From NCBI RefSeq assembly GCF_963666015.1, contig NZ_OY762555.1, positions 310,001 through 374,000 on the forward strand: DNA of 64,000 nt. The letters are read 5' to 3'. The DNA comes from an uncultured Sphaerochaeta sp. (GTDB taxonomy: Bacteria > Spirochaetota > Spirochaetia > Sphaerochaetales > Sphaerochaetaceae). The notes under the pieces were generated by a model. The model was given only the letters and a program-made list of their open reading frames with translations. It was not told where the DNA came from and made no database searches. Positions 8,204 through 16,383 of this stretch are shown here, one piece after another. How positions within the stretch are numbered: position 1 is the first letter of the stretch; each line of letters begins with the position of its first letter. Both the position numbers and the translations under genes were made by a program.

Positions 8204-9211
8204 TTAATTGCCACCCGGAGAGACCATTCGTTGAAGTTTGAGTATCTGCTCCTGCCTGCCAAGTACCAGCATGCTCAACCCTTCATGCAACACAGTGCTT
8301 GAACTGGGGTTGTAGGTAGTAGCCCCATTACTCTCTTTTGTGGCAAGAACAATTAATCCTGTTTTTTCAGGAATACGGGCCTCCAGTAAGTTTTTGCCAG
8401 CCAAGGGAGAAGATGTTGTTACTTCAATTTCTCCCAGATCAAGCGTATCTTCCCCAATACGGGTGACTGCATCAAGGAATGAGATGATCTGGGGACGGAG
8501 CATAAGGACCGCCATGCGGTTTCCTCCCAATTCATTCGGGTTGATCGTACTATCTGCACCTGCTTTCCTGAGTTTCTGTGCAGATGAAGGTTCAATGGCA
8601 CGCGCAACTATTTGCAGGTTTTTGTTGATCTCTCTTGCCGTGAGAACGGTAAATACATTCTCAGCATCATTACCGAGAGTGGATACCAAGCCTTTCGCAT
8701 CCTTGATCCCTGCCTGCATCAGGATTTCCTCATCTGTTGCATCACCATGAATCACAGAAAACCCTTGATTTAGAAGCTCTTCGAAGCGTGTAGGATCCTT
8801 CTCGATGATAACGAATTCTGCTTGACTTCGTTTGAACTGCTCGAATAGGCTGATACTTGTCTGGCCAGCTCCGCAAATAATATAATGGTTTTTCATGTTT
8901 TGAAGTCTCCTTTGTACACGTCTGTTGAGTAGAATCCTTCTGAACTCGCCCTCAGCCAAGAATGCAGCAAGCTGTGAAAAGGCATAGGCAACCAAACCAA
9001 GCCCACTGATAATAATAAGTATAGTAAAGAGTTTGCCTGCTGCATCAAGATTTTCAATTTCCCTAAAACCTACAGTGGATACCGTGATAACGGTCATATA
9101 CAGAGCATCCACAAAGGCAACATCAAGGAGAACCATATACCCAATGGTCCCCAAGCTGATGAGCAGGATAATGAGAATAATGAGATAGATTGCATTTGAA
9201 TGGCGTTGCAC
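8204..9211 (-). CDS. Two-helix potassium channel with RCK (TrkA-N/TrkA-C) domains
   Basis: A 335-residue protein with TM1 at about residues 8-28, a pore loop with filter TVSTVGFRE, and TM2 (FTILIIISGLGLVAYAFSQL). A cytosolic Rossmann-type RCK domain follows (HYIICGAGQTSISLFEQF, FVIIEKD, VIHGDATDEEIL), then a C-terminal TrkA-C domain. Such channels pass K+ and are gated by a ligand bound to the RCK ring. GTG 9211 is chosen because AAGGAG lies 6 bases upstream; the frame is open to TTG 9280 but without a ribosome site. The filter has Arg where Gly is common, a variant seen in related channels. Confidence 0.9.
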   Translation of the reverse strand: MQRHSNAIYLIILIILLISLGTIGYMVLLDVAFVDALYMTVITVSTVGFREIENLDAAGKLFTILIIISGLGLVAYAFSQLAAFLAEGEFRRILLNRRVQRRLQNMKNHYIICGAGQTSISLFEQFKRSQAEFVIIEKDPTRFEELLNQGFSVIHGDATDEEILMQAGIKDAKGLVSTLGNDAENVFTVLTAREINKNLQIVARAIEPSSAQKLRKAGADSTINPNELGGNRMAVLMLRPQIISFLDAVTRIGEDTLDLGEIEVTTSSPLAGKNLLEARIPEKTGLIVLATKESNGATTYNPSSSTVLHEGLSMLVLGRQEQILKLQRMVSPGGN

Positions 9212-9349
9212 ACATCGCTCCTTATCTGCTGGATAGTAATACTGTACTGTACTGCAGGCCAAGATTCCAATGTTTTTCAAGAGTTCTTTCCCGCCTGTAT
9301 TCTATTCCTGTAGTTGACCGGAGGCCCCAGCTATATTACTATCCGGTCT

Positions 9350-9802
9350 ATGAATTATGCAGAAATTGAGATCTATACAGATGGTGGGTGTCTTGGTAAT
9401 CCTGGTCCCGGTGGATGGGCTTATGTACTCAGGGCCGATAATGGGAATTTTGAGAAAGAAGCAAGTGGTTTTGAGGCTGCCACGACTAACAACCGAATGG
9501 AACTAAGGGCTGTTATTGAAGCCTTGCAAGCTTGCAAACAGCATAATCCTGAACGGATTGTCATCAATACAGATAGCCAGTATGTGAAAAACGGTATTAC
9601 AAGCTGGATCAAAAAGTGGAAAATCAATGGATGGCGAACCGCCAGCAAAAGCCCAGTCAAGAATAAAGAATACTGGGTTGCGCTTGATGCACTCAATGAA
9701 CAGTTACCGGTTCAGTGGAACTGGGTAAAAGGACATGCCGGTATTGCAGACAATGAACGGTGTGACCAGCTGGTAAGACAGGCAATGGAAAACAGAACAT
9801 GA
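9350..9802 (+). CDS. rnhA: Ribonuclease HI
   Basis: A 150-residue RNase HI, which cuts RNA in RNA-DNA hybrids. All catalytic residues are present: Asp in IYTDGGCLGNPGPGGW, Glu in NRMELRAVIEAL, Asp in INTDSQYV, and the His and Asp in KGHAGIADNERCD. The basic handle (WIKKWKINGW) is also present. ATG 9350 is the natural start from alignment with the family; a TTG at 9314 is possible but would add 12 non-conserved residues. No strong ribosome site is visible for either. The stop overlaps the next gene by ATGA. Confidence 0.95.
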   Translation: MNYAEIEIYTDGGCLGNPGPGGWAYVLRADNGNFEKEASGFEAATTNNRMELRAVIEALQACKQHNPERIVINTDSQYVKNGITSWIKKWKINGWRTASKSPVKNKEYWVALDALNEQLPVQWNWVKGHAGIADNERCDQLVRQAMENRT

Positions 9803-10353
9803 AAAGAAGAGAGGCATCAATCTGGCAACTCTATTTCACGTTCTTGAAAATCGGAGGACTTACCTTTGGAGGAGGGTATGCCATGCTCCCTATGCTCCAG
9901 CGGGAAGTCATAGATATCCACCACTGGGTAACAGAGGAAGAGGTTTTGGATATCTATGCAGTCGGGCAATGTAGTCCCGGCATCATTGCAGTGAATACTG
10001 CCACTATGATCGGCTACCGCAAGCGTGGTATTCTTGGTGCCATTGCGGCAACGTTGGGAGAAGTAACCCCCTCTCTGGTAATTATCACCATGTTGGCAAC
10101 CATCTTATTGCAAGTACAGGACAATCCATGGGTCCAACGTGCATTTGGCGGGATACGTGTAGCAGTGTGTGCACTCATCACACAATCGGTGATTACCCTC
10201 TCCAAGAAAAGCCTTATTGATCTTCCAACCGTATTTCTTTACCTTACAACCGTATCTCTAACACTGGCATTCTCCCTCTCTCCTCTGGTCGTTGTTCCCT
10301 TCGCAATCCTCTACGGACTAGCCGTGCAGAGAATAAAGCGGAGGAAAGCATGA
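9799..10353 (+). CDS. chrA: Chromate transporter, half-size subunit 1
   Basis: A 184-residue CHR-domain protein. Signatures are LTFGGGYAMLPMLQREV near the N-terminus, GQCSPGIIAVNTATMIGYR, and ATLGEVTPSLVIITM, with about five or six membrane segments. CHR transporters of this short type work as a pair of separate genes encoding N- and C-halves in opposite membrane orientation. Overlap by ATGA with rnhA and again with the second half gives a tightly coupled three-gene unit. Chromate export is the named family activity; the physiological substrate here is not certain. Confidence 0.92.
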   Translation: MKRREASIWQLYFTFLKIGGLTFGGGYAMLPMLQREVIDIHHWVTEEEVLDIYAVGQCSPGIIAVNTATMIGYRKRGILGAIAATLGEVTPSLVIITMLATILLQVQDNPWVQRAFGGIRVAVCALITQSVITLSKKSLIDLPTVFLYLTTVSLTLAFSLSPLVVVPFAILYGLAVQRIKRRKA

Positions 10354-10895
10354 TCTATTTGGAACTCTACTGGGAGTTTTTCAAGATAGGCCTCTTTGCA
10401 ATAGGGGGTGGGCTTGCAACTCTGCCTTTCCTATACACACTTGCCGAGACACATGGCCATTGGATCACATCAAGTGATATTGCCGACATGATTGCCATCA
10501 GTGAATCAACACCGGGGCCTATCGGCATCAATATGGCAACGTTTGCCGGTTATCAAGCAGCCGGTCCCTTGGGAGGCTTGGTGGCAACATTGGGGGAGAT
10601 AACCCCATCGCTGATCATCATCATTTTCATTGCACGCTTTCTTGGCCAATTTGATAAAAATCCCTATGTGAAGGATGGTCTCTATGGATTGAGGGCTGCC
10701 GTTGTAGGACTTATCAGCTACGCTGGCTTGAAATTGTTTGGAACTACTTTGCTAGATGGAGGGAGTATCCGAATCAAAGAGACGATTCTCTATTTTCTGC
10801 TGGTGTTCCTTGTGCTTCGTCTGAAGAAGATTCATCCATTGTACTGGATTCTCCTTGGAGCGGTTCTCGGGATTGTGCTGCGTCTCCCTTCGTAA
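10350..10895 (+). CDS. chrA: Chromate transporter, half-size subunit 2
   Basis: A 181-residue CHR-domain protein homologous to its neighbour. It shows FAIGGGLATLPFLYTLAE, SESTPGPIGINMATFAGYQ and ATLGEITPSLIIIIF in matching positions. Start overlaps the previous stop by 4 bases (ATGA). The last 122 bases run antisense through the 3' end of the convergent TPR lipoprotein gene, which is more overlap than usual. The final residues LLGAVLGIVLRLPS are still a membrane helix and typical of the family, so the frame looks real to its end. Confidence 0.92.
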   Translation: MIYLELYWEFFKIGLFAIGGGLATLPFLYTLAETHGHWITSSDIADMIAISESTPGPIGINMATFAGYQAAGPLGGLVATLGEITPSLIIIIFIARFLGQFDKNPYVKDGLYGLRAAVVGLISYAGLKLFGTTLLDGGSIRIKETILYFLLVFLVLRLKKIHPLYWILLGAVLGIVLRLPS

Positions 10896-11454
10896 AATAC
10901 TGAACCATGGAAGCATACCAACTCCCGTCTCCTTCGATTGAAGCGAGCAATGCAAATGCATCCTTTTCCTTCCGATGTTCCTGTATCAAAAAGAGTGCAA
11001 GTGATTTTGCCTGTTCCTTGAAACCCCAGTTTGCAGCTTGGGTAGCTACCTCAAGCTGTTCATCATAGAGGGTTGGATTCAAGCTGAAAATGCTCTGATA
11101 CACCCCTAAGGCTTGCTCATACTGGTTCTGGCTTACCAAGGCTTTGGCCTTGAGAAAGAGAAACGAGAGGTGGGCAGGGAAGTTCTGGAATGAAGCATTG
11201 GTCTTTTCCATCACCTGTGTAAAATTACCAAGATGAAAAAGAGCCAACTGTTCATTGTATTGATAAGAGGCCTGACTAGGATCAAGTAGTACGGCTTCCT
11301 TGTACAATTGCGCAGAAGCCGCATACTCCTGATCCTGAAAGAGCTGGCTTGCCTTTTCTGCTGCCAAGGCTGCCCGTTTCCCGCTTCCCATTGAGGAGCA
11401 AGAAAAGAGAAGCAAATTGCTGGAAAGCAGTAAGACAATCAGTATCCTTTGCAT
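10774..11454 (-). CDS. TPR-repeat lipoprotein
   Basis: A 226-residue protein with a lipoprotein signal peptide and lipobox LLLFSCSS, Cys at residue 19. Tetratricopeptide-like helical pairs then span about 30-180 (AAEKASQLFQDQEYAASAQLYKEAV; LKAKALVSQNQYEQALGVYQSIFSLNP). The tail of about 40 residues is low-complexity and Ser/Glu-rich; it is exactly the part that overlaps the chromate transporter gene. Such lipoproteins usually scaffold envelope complexes; no specific role can be read here. Start and upp stop share TGATG, so it is cotranscribed with upp. Confidence 0.85.
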   Translation of the reverse strand: MQRILIVLLLSSNLLLFSCSSMGSGKRAALAAEKASQLFQDQEYAASAQLYKEAVLLDPSQASYQYNEQLALFHLGNFTQVMEKTNASFQNFPAHLSFLFLKAKALVSQNQYEQALGVYQSIFSLNPTLYDEQLEVATQAANWGFKEQAKSLALFLIQEHRKEKDAFALLASIEGDGSWYASMVQYFTKGDAAQSREPLQGESSTMDESSSDEAQGTPAENRESSL

Positions 11455-12518
11455 CAGCGCTCCAGAACTGTCTGTTCTATTTCCCTCACCTGTGCACGAT
11501 AGAGATTGGTGATGGCAGAACCGTAATCAGCAATAAGCTGGATGATATTCCTAGGAGTATCGCTGTTATCCATACCATTAAGACGGTCACCTGCATCTCC
11601 CAATCCAGGGAGGATATATGCTGCATCGTTGAGTACCGGATCCATCCAGAGCGTATAGACCTCCGCCCCTTCAATGGCACGGGCGATTCGCAGGGAACCT
11701 TTGAGTGCACTGATGACATTGATGAATTTTACTGACTTAGGCTTCACCCCGTTGTCCTTCAGGTACTTCACAATGGTAACCAGACTTCCGCCGGTTGCAT
11801 TCATGGGATCGGCAAAAATCAGATCCTTCCCATCAAGTGACTCGAGATCAAAATAGGATTTATCCAAATCAAGGATGTAATCCATATTTGCCTCTTTCTT
11901 TGAGTCATCCCGCTTAATCTTGAACAAGGCAAAAGGAGTGACAAACTTGTCAGTGGAATATTCTTGGATCTCCTTGCTGAGAATCATGCTGGGAAGGAGC
12001 GCTCCTCGCAGCATAACGCACATGACACTGTTCTTGATCAAGGAGTCTACATCTGGGATTCTGTGCACTGCATAGTTCCTGACCGGGCTGGTGACCGGTG
12101 TCTTGGTGATGATCGATCGTTTGGTAGGCAGTGCAGCATCAGCAAATACGTGGGAGAAGAGCATCTCGTAAGCACGTTGGATATAGTAGAGAAATTCCTC
12201 ATGACCGGTACTGGGATCACGAAGTTTAGCGATCAATCGGCTCGCCTGTCCATGCTGTTCCTGAGGGGTCTCGAATGAGTAAACGTGAATGGAAGGTTCC
12301 TCTGCACAAACATCCTTGAGATACCGTCCAATTTCCTTGGCACTCTCGACCAGCCCTTTGCGAGATGTCTCAAGCCTTCCCACATCACTTGCTGTTTCGA
12401 GCACAGAACAATGATGAAGCGACTGTTTATACAACTCATCAACGTGGGCGATTTTATCCTTGTCCGAGTCCTTGAGATATCCATCAAGGTCGGTTGCGTG
12501 TAGTACGATTTTATTCAT
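11454..12518 (-). CDS. upp: Uracil phosphoribosyltransferase with N-terminal extension
   Basis: A 354-residue protein, whereas typical UPRT is about 210. The C-terminal 220 residues carry the PRPP loop ADPMNATGGSL (canonical DPMLATGGS) near residue 234 and the uracil-binding YILPGLGDAGDRLNG near residue 300. SVMCVMLRGALLPSMI corresponds to the usual LRAGLGM. It converts uracil and PRPP to UMP. The first 130 or so residues (helical, HATDLDGYLKDSDKDKIAHVDELY) are not part of the catalytic domain and I do not recognise them. Extended versions occur in spirochaetes. Cotranscribed with the TPR lipoprotein. Confidence 0.92.
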   Translation of the reverse strand: MNKIVLHATDLDGYLKDSDKDKIAHVDELYKQSLHHCSVLETASDVGRLETSRKGLVESAKEIGRYLKDVCAEEPSIHVYSFETPQEQHGQASRLIAKLRDPSTGHEEFLYYIQRAYEMLFSHVFADAALPTKRSIITKTPVTSPVRNYAVHRIPDVDSLIKNSVMCVMLRGALLPSMILSKEIQEYSTDKFVTPFALFKIKRDDSKKEANMDYILDLDKSYFDLESLDGKDLIFADPMNATGGSLVTIVKYLKDNGVKPKSVKFINVISALKGSLRIARAIEGAEVYTLWMDPVLNDAAYILPGLGDAGDRLNGMDNSDTPRNIIQLIADYGSAITNLYRAQVREIEQTVLER

Positions 12519-12573
12519 GTAGCTATTTCTCCTCAGTAATGGCCTCTGATTCTATCCCAAGATAGGGAGTCTG

Positions 12574-13419
12574 TCACCCCTTTACAGAGCCTGCAGTAAC
12601 CCCTTTAATGAACTGGGTGCTCATCGCCAGATAGAGCACAAGAACTGGAATAGCAGAGAGGGTAAGAACTGCAAGCACCTTTGACCAGTCAGTTTGATAT
12701 TGCCCAAAGAGACGGGTCACTCCAAGTAGTAATGTCTTGTGTCGTTCATCATTGATAAAAATCAAAGGAAACCATAGGTCGTTCCAGAATGGGATAAGGT
12801 TATAGATTGCCGTTGTGGCAAGGGCAGGGCGAATCAGTGGAAGAATAACCATGGTATAGATACTTCCACTGGTAGCACCATCAATGATTGCTGCTTCATA
12901 GAGGTCCTCAGGCAGTTCCTTGATAAATGTGGTAAGAATGAATACCCCAACCGGAAGGCCCATGGCCACATAGATCGGAGGGAGTGCATAGATGGTATTG
13001 AGTAGACCGAGTACTCTTACAATTTCCAGCAATTTTATGGAGGCTATCTTGATGGGAATCATCATTCCTGCAATAAAAAAGAAATAAATAATCTTGGCAA
13101 TACGACTTTTGTAGCGTGCTAACGCATAGCCGGCAAGGCTCGCAAGCAGGGTTACCAGAACAAGAGAAATGGAAACAACAAGGAAACTGTTCTTGAAATA
13201 CGTAAAGAAATCACCATCACGAATAACCGTGGTGTAGTTGGAGAAATTCCATGTCTTGGGTATCCAAAAAGGGTTCTCATAGATGGTCAATCTTGTCTTG
13301 AATGAATTGATTACCAAGGTCCATAAAGGAAAAAGCACAATACATGTCCAAGCTAGCAATACAATATGGGAGAGTGCATGCCTGTTTTCTTTTCTTAGCG
13401 ATCCTCTCATGCTAGGCAC
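12574..13419 (-). CDS. Carbohydrate ABC transporter permease, MalG type
   Basis: A 281-residue inner-membrane permease with six transmembrane segments. The EAA coupling loop is EAAIIDGATSGSIYTMVILPL at about residues 184-204, and it ends in TQFIKGVTAGSVKG, the standard MalG-family C-terminus. It overlaps its MalF-type partner by 8 bases. With the upstream permease and binding protein it forms a sugar importer. No ATPase gene follows (upp is next), so a shared MsmK/UgpC-like ATPase elsewhere must power it. The nearby cyclomaltodextrinase suggests a maltodextrin-like substrate, but that is inference. Confidence 0.93.
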   Translation of the reverse strand: MPSMRGSLRKENRHALSHIVLLAWTCIVLFPLWTLVINSFKTRLTIYENPFWIPKTWNFSNYTTVIRDGDFFTYFKNSFLVVSISLVLVTLLASLAGYALARYKSRIAKIIYFFFIAGMMIPIKIASIKLLEIVRVLGLLNTIYALPPIYVAMGLPVGVFILTTFIKELPEDLYEAAIIDGATSGSIYTMVILPLIRPALATTAIYNLIPFWNDLWFPLIFINDERHKTLLLGVTRLFGQYQTDWSKVLAVLTLSAIPVLVLYLAMSTQFIKGVTAGSVKG

Positions 13420-14317
13420 TCCTCTGTGTGTTCTTCAGGGTTGGAATGACCAATACCAGAAGTAGGAGAAACGTAATGGTTGCAATGGCAGCTCCCAGCC
13501 CTGCATCAGGAATTCCGATAGGATGTTGTCCTGCAATACCATAACGGTAGAAAAGTGTTCCAATAAGATCGGTGGAGTATTCTGGTGCCCCATTCACATT
13601 CTCCATTGCGAAAACAATATCAAATGCATTGAAGTTGTTTACAAACGTAAGCACGGCGATGATTCCTACAACCGGTTTGATAAGGGGAAGCTTGATGAAC
13701 CAGAATGTTTTCCCATTGCCAGCTCCCTCAAGTCGTGCTGCTTCGAGCAATTCAGTACTGATGTTTCTCAATGCTGCAACAAACATCATGGTAGGGATAC
13801 CAAGCCACTGCCAGCATGAGACAAGAGAGACAGCCCAGAGAGCTGTATCGGTGTCGCCTAAATAAGGGTGTTTGAGAAACGGTAATCCGATAGAAACAAG
13901 AAAGTCACCTGCCCAAACTGGGTTGAGCATCAGTTTCCACAAGTATCCTGTGATAAGGACAGCAAACGTTGTAGGAATAAAGATGATGGTCTGGTATATG
14001 TGTCGGCCTTTCATGGTTTCATGGGTAAGCAGAACGGCAAAAAAGATACCCAGTCCATTTTGGACAATGAGATGCACAAAAAAGAATTTCCAGGTATTGA
14101 AAAAAGCTCCCCAATACCGTGTTGAAATTTCTGGGTCAGTAAACAATCGTTTAAAATTATCCAGGCCCACAAAGATTCGGGTTGCTTGGCTGTTTCCACT
14201 AAAAAAACTCAAGCGTAATGAGTCAATAAGAGGAAAGGCCATAAAGACAGTATACACAAGCAACGCTGGAGCCAGATAGAGCAACCAGGGAAAATGATGG
14301 GCGTGTTTTGGACGCAT
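13412..14317 (-). CDS. Carbohydrate ABC transporter permease, MalF type
   Basis: A 301-residue permease with six membrane segments. It begins with PWLLYLAPALLVYTVFMAFPL, has YQTIIFIPTTFAVLITGYLW in TM3, and carries the EAA loop EAARLEGAGNGKTFWFIKLPL. It pairs with the MalG-type protein encoded immediately downstream. It is separated from the binding-protein gene by 59 bases holding a strong hairpin (14332-14357). Family substrates are oligosaccharides; no more exact statement is possible. Confidence 0.93.
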   Translation of the reverse strand: MRPKHAHHFPWLLYLAPALLVYTVFMAFPLIDSLRLSFFSGNSQATRIFVGLDNFKRLFTDPEISTRYWGAFFNTWKFFFVHLIVQNGLGIFFAVLLTHETMKGRHIYQTIIFIPTTFAVLITGYLWKLMLNPVWAGDFLVSIGLPFLKHPYLGDTDTALWAVSLVSCWQWLGIPTMMFVAALRNISTELLEAARLEGAGNGKTFWFIKLPLIKPVVGIIAVLTFVNNFNAFDIVFAMENVNGAPEYSTDLIGTLFYRYGIAGQHPIGIPDAGLGAAIATITFLLLLVLVIPTLKNTQRSA

Positions 14318-14331
14318 ACGCTACCTCAGAG

Positions 14332-14357
14332 ACTTCCCGGGCATATACCCGGGAAGT
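14332..14357 (-). promoter_or_regulatory. Intercistronic hairpin between binding-protein and permease genes
   Basis: A perfect 10-bp inverted repeat, ACTTCCCGGG and CCCGGGAAGT, with a 6-base loop (CATATA). No U-tract follows on the minus strand, so it is not a standard terminator. Position after the binding-protein stop and before the permeases matches the role known for such elements in sugar ABC operons. They stabilise the upstream mRNA or partly stop transcription, so that the binding protein is made in excess. Confidence 0.75.
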
Positions 14358-14376
14358 AAGATTCTGTAACGGTTGG

Positions 14377-15609
14377 TTACATCAATGCCGAAACAGAGTC
14401 AGCAGCCTGCTTGGCGGTAATATCTCCCTTCATCACCTTGATAACCGCTTGGTTCATCGGTGAATAGAGATTCATCAGCTTAGGCCAGACAAATCGTGCA
14501 TCAGTTTCCTTTCCTGCATTGAGTGAGAGGAACTCATTTGCATGGGGATCCTCGAGCTTGATGGGGAAGTCGATCATCGGGAAGTATCCACTGGGCAGGT
14601 TCTGGCTTGCTGTGGTTGCTCCTTCCTCTGTACAGAGCCATGCAAGGAATGCTTTCGCTTCTTCTGGATACTTTGTTGCCCTATTCATCGTGATTGCCAT
14701 ATCAGGGTGGAAGCAGATAGCGGTGTTCTTGCCTTTTGGAGCAGGAATGGCAAACAATCCCCATTCAAAGGATGCATCCTTATATACCCCGGCTGTCCAG
14801 CTGCCGTCCACGAACATGACTGCTTTCTGGCTATTGAACAGTACTTGGCTGTCATTGTAGGTGACTGATTCAAAACCATCAGGACAGTATCGTGCAACAT
14901 CTGCCATGGCCTGATAGGCTGCTACAAAGTTCCTATCATTGAGAGGAAGTTCTCCATTCTCATATTTCGCCCGCATGTCAGCCCCACCGATATAATTGGG
15001 GAGCAGTCCGAAGAAGAAGGTTTCAAGGATATCCCACTCATCGGCCAATCCATTGGCAAGGGGAGTATACCCTCTGTTTTCAAGGGTTTTGCAAAGTGAG
15101 AGGAATGATTCCCAGTCGTCTGGAATGGTAATTCCTTCCTTCTCGAAAATATCCTTGTTGTAATATACCGCATGACTTACAGCTGCAAAAGGAACAGCGA
15201 ACATGGAGCCGTCACTCATCTGCCAGGGGGCAAGATTGCTGGCGGAGAAGTTATCCATGAGTCCAGGAATGTCCGTACAATCGGCAAAATATCCGGCATT
15301 GAACAACTCTTGGCCTGCAGCATATGAACGGGCGTACATCAAATCTGGGCCGGTTCCACTGTCCAGTTGTAGACGCAGGGTAGCGTTGTAGTCTGGAGGA
15401 TTTGTCGGTTGAAATTTGATCGTTACCTCGGGAGCAATCTTTTTATAAGCAGCAAGCAAGCGATTCATCTGTTCTACATCATCGGTTCTCCAGGAACCCA
15501 TGGTGAGCACCACGTCATCAGAGGCCACGGCCTTTGAGCCTTGGGCAGAAACAGGAAGCAATACACAAAGAAGCAACAGCATAGGTAGAAGAACGTGCAA
15601 TCGTTTCAT
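14377..15609 (-). CDS. Extracellular sugar-binding protein of ABC transporter
   Basis: A 410-residue family-1 solute-binding protein. A signal peptide (MKRLHVLLPMLLLLCVLLPVSAQ) is cleaved near residue 24. The mature part shows DVVLTMGSWRTDDVEQMNRLL, FNAGYFADCTDIPG, AAVSHAVYYNKDIFEKEGI and PDDWESFLSLCKTL, all typical for oligosaccharide-binding proteins. ATG 15609 is chosen over 15702 because GGAG lies 8 bases upstream and it directly begins the signal peptide. First gene of the importer operon with the two permeases downstream. Confidence 0.93.
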   Translation of the reverse strand: MKRLHVLLPMLLLLCVLLPVSAQGSKAVASDDVVLTMGSWRTDDVEQMNRLLAAYKKIAPEVTIKFQPTNPPDYNATLRLQLDSGTGPDLMYARSYAAGQELFNAGYFADCTDIPGLMDNFSASNLAPWQMSDGSMFAVPFAAVSHAVYYNKDIFEKEGITIPDDWESFLSLCKTLENRGYTPLANGLADEWDILETFFFGLLPNYIGGADMRAKYENGELPLNDRNFVAAYQAMADVARYCPDGFESVTYNDSQVLFNSQKAVMFVDGSWTAGVYKDASFEWGLFAIPAPKGKNTAICFHPDMAITMNRATKYPEEAKAFLAWLCTEEGATTASQNLPSGYFPMIDFPIKLEDPHANEFLSLNAGKETDARFVWPKLMNLYSPMNQAVIKVMKGDITAKQAADSVSALM

Positions 15610-15641
15610 ACAATACTCCTTCTTTAGTGAAATTTTGTTAT

Positions 15642-15650
15642 AGTATAGCA
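15642..15650 (-). promoter_or_regulatory. Candidate extended -10 promoter for the sugar ABC operon
   Basis: On the minus strand TGCTATACT is an extended -10 element (TGn + TATACT) about 33 bases before the binding-protein start. The matching -35 region is weak (ACAAAC at 17-base spacing), which fits an activator- or extended-10-driven promoter. Read by eye only. Confidence 0.5.
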
Positions 15651-15753
15651 TTAAATAAACTGATGTTTGTAACTTTTCTACTTCTTTACAAGGGGAGGAC
15701 AAAATAGGGGCATTATGATAGGATGCAACTATTCTTCTGTTGTGAGGTGTAAC

Positions 15754-16383
15754 ATGAATTTAGTTTTTCTCGGCCCTCCGGGTGCCGGTAAGGGGACCAT
15801 CGCGTCCGAGGCAAAAAATCATTTTGGCATTCCCCATATCTCGACCGGCGACCTGTTTCGCAGTCATATCAAAGGGGACACAGACCTAGGCAAGCAGGTA
15901 AAAGCTATTTTGGCTGCCGGTGATTTGGTTCCAGATTCTGTGACCATTGAGATGGTCAAACAGCGTTTCCTCGAAGCTGATGCAAAGAATGGTTTTATCC
16001 TTGATGGATTCCCACGCACCATTGCCCAAGCCGACGCACTCGCCGAGATGAAAACGCTTGATGCAGTAGTGAATTTTGTCCTTGACCGGGAGCAAATCGT
16101 TAAACGACTGAGTGGAAGAAGAGTATGTAAATCTACAGGAAGAACCTATCATATTCATTACAATCCACCTAAGGTGGAAGGTATAGATGATGAGACAGGA
16201 GAGCCTCTCATCCAACGTGATGACGACAAGCCGGAAGCAATCCTGAATCGCTTGAGTGTCTATGAGCAACAGACAGAGCCTCTAATCGCTTATTATCGCG
16301 AGAAAGGGCTTTTGGTCGATATCGACGCTTCCTCAGCTCCTGATGTAGTTCTCTCTGCCTTGATCAAGGCTGTCCAGAAGTAA
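15754..16383 (+). CDS. adk: Adenylate kinase
   Basis: A 209-residue adenylate kinase (ATP + AMP to 2 ADP), cytosolic. The P-loop is GPPGAGKGT at residues 7-15. The AMP-binding motif is HISTGDLFR, followed by LDGFPRTIAQADAL, the LID Arg motif LSGRRVCKSTGRTYH, and DDDKPEAILNRL. The LID is the long type but has only one of the four zinc Cys positions, so it is not a zinc LID. ATG 15754 follows GAGGTG by 4 bases; the frame is open to 15715 but those residues are not conserved. The last 20 bases overlap the convergent lacI-type gene. Confidence 0.96.
   Translation: MNLVFLGPPGAGKGTIASEAKNHFGIPHISTGDLFRSHIKGDTDLGKQVKAILAAGDLVPDSVTIEMVKQRFLEADAKNGFILDGFPRTIAQADALAEMKTLDAVVNFVLDREQIVKRLSGRRVCKSTGRTYHIHYNPPKVEGIDDETGEPLIQRDDDKPEAILNRLSVYEQQTEPLIAYYREKGLLVDIDASSAPDVVLSALIKAVQK

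Noticed and set aside
16100..16215. Zinc-binding LID in adenylate kinase
   Set aside because: Only one Cys is present in the LID (VCKSTGRTYH); the four-ligand set is missing.
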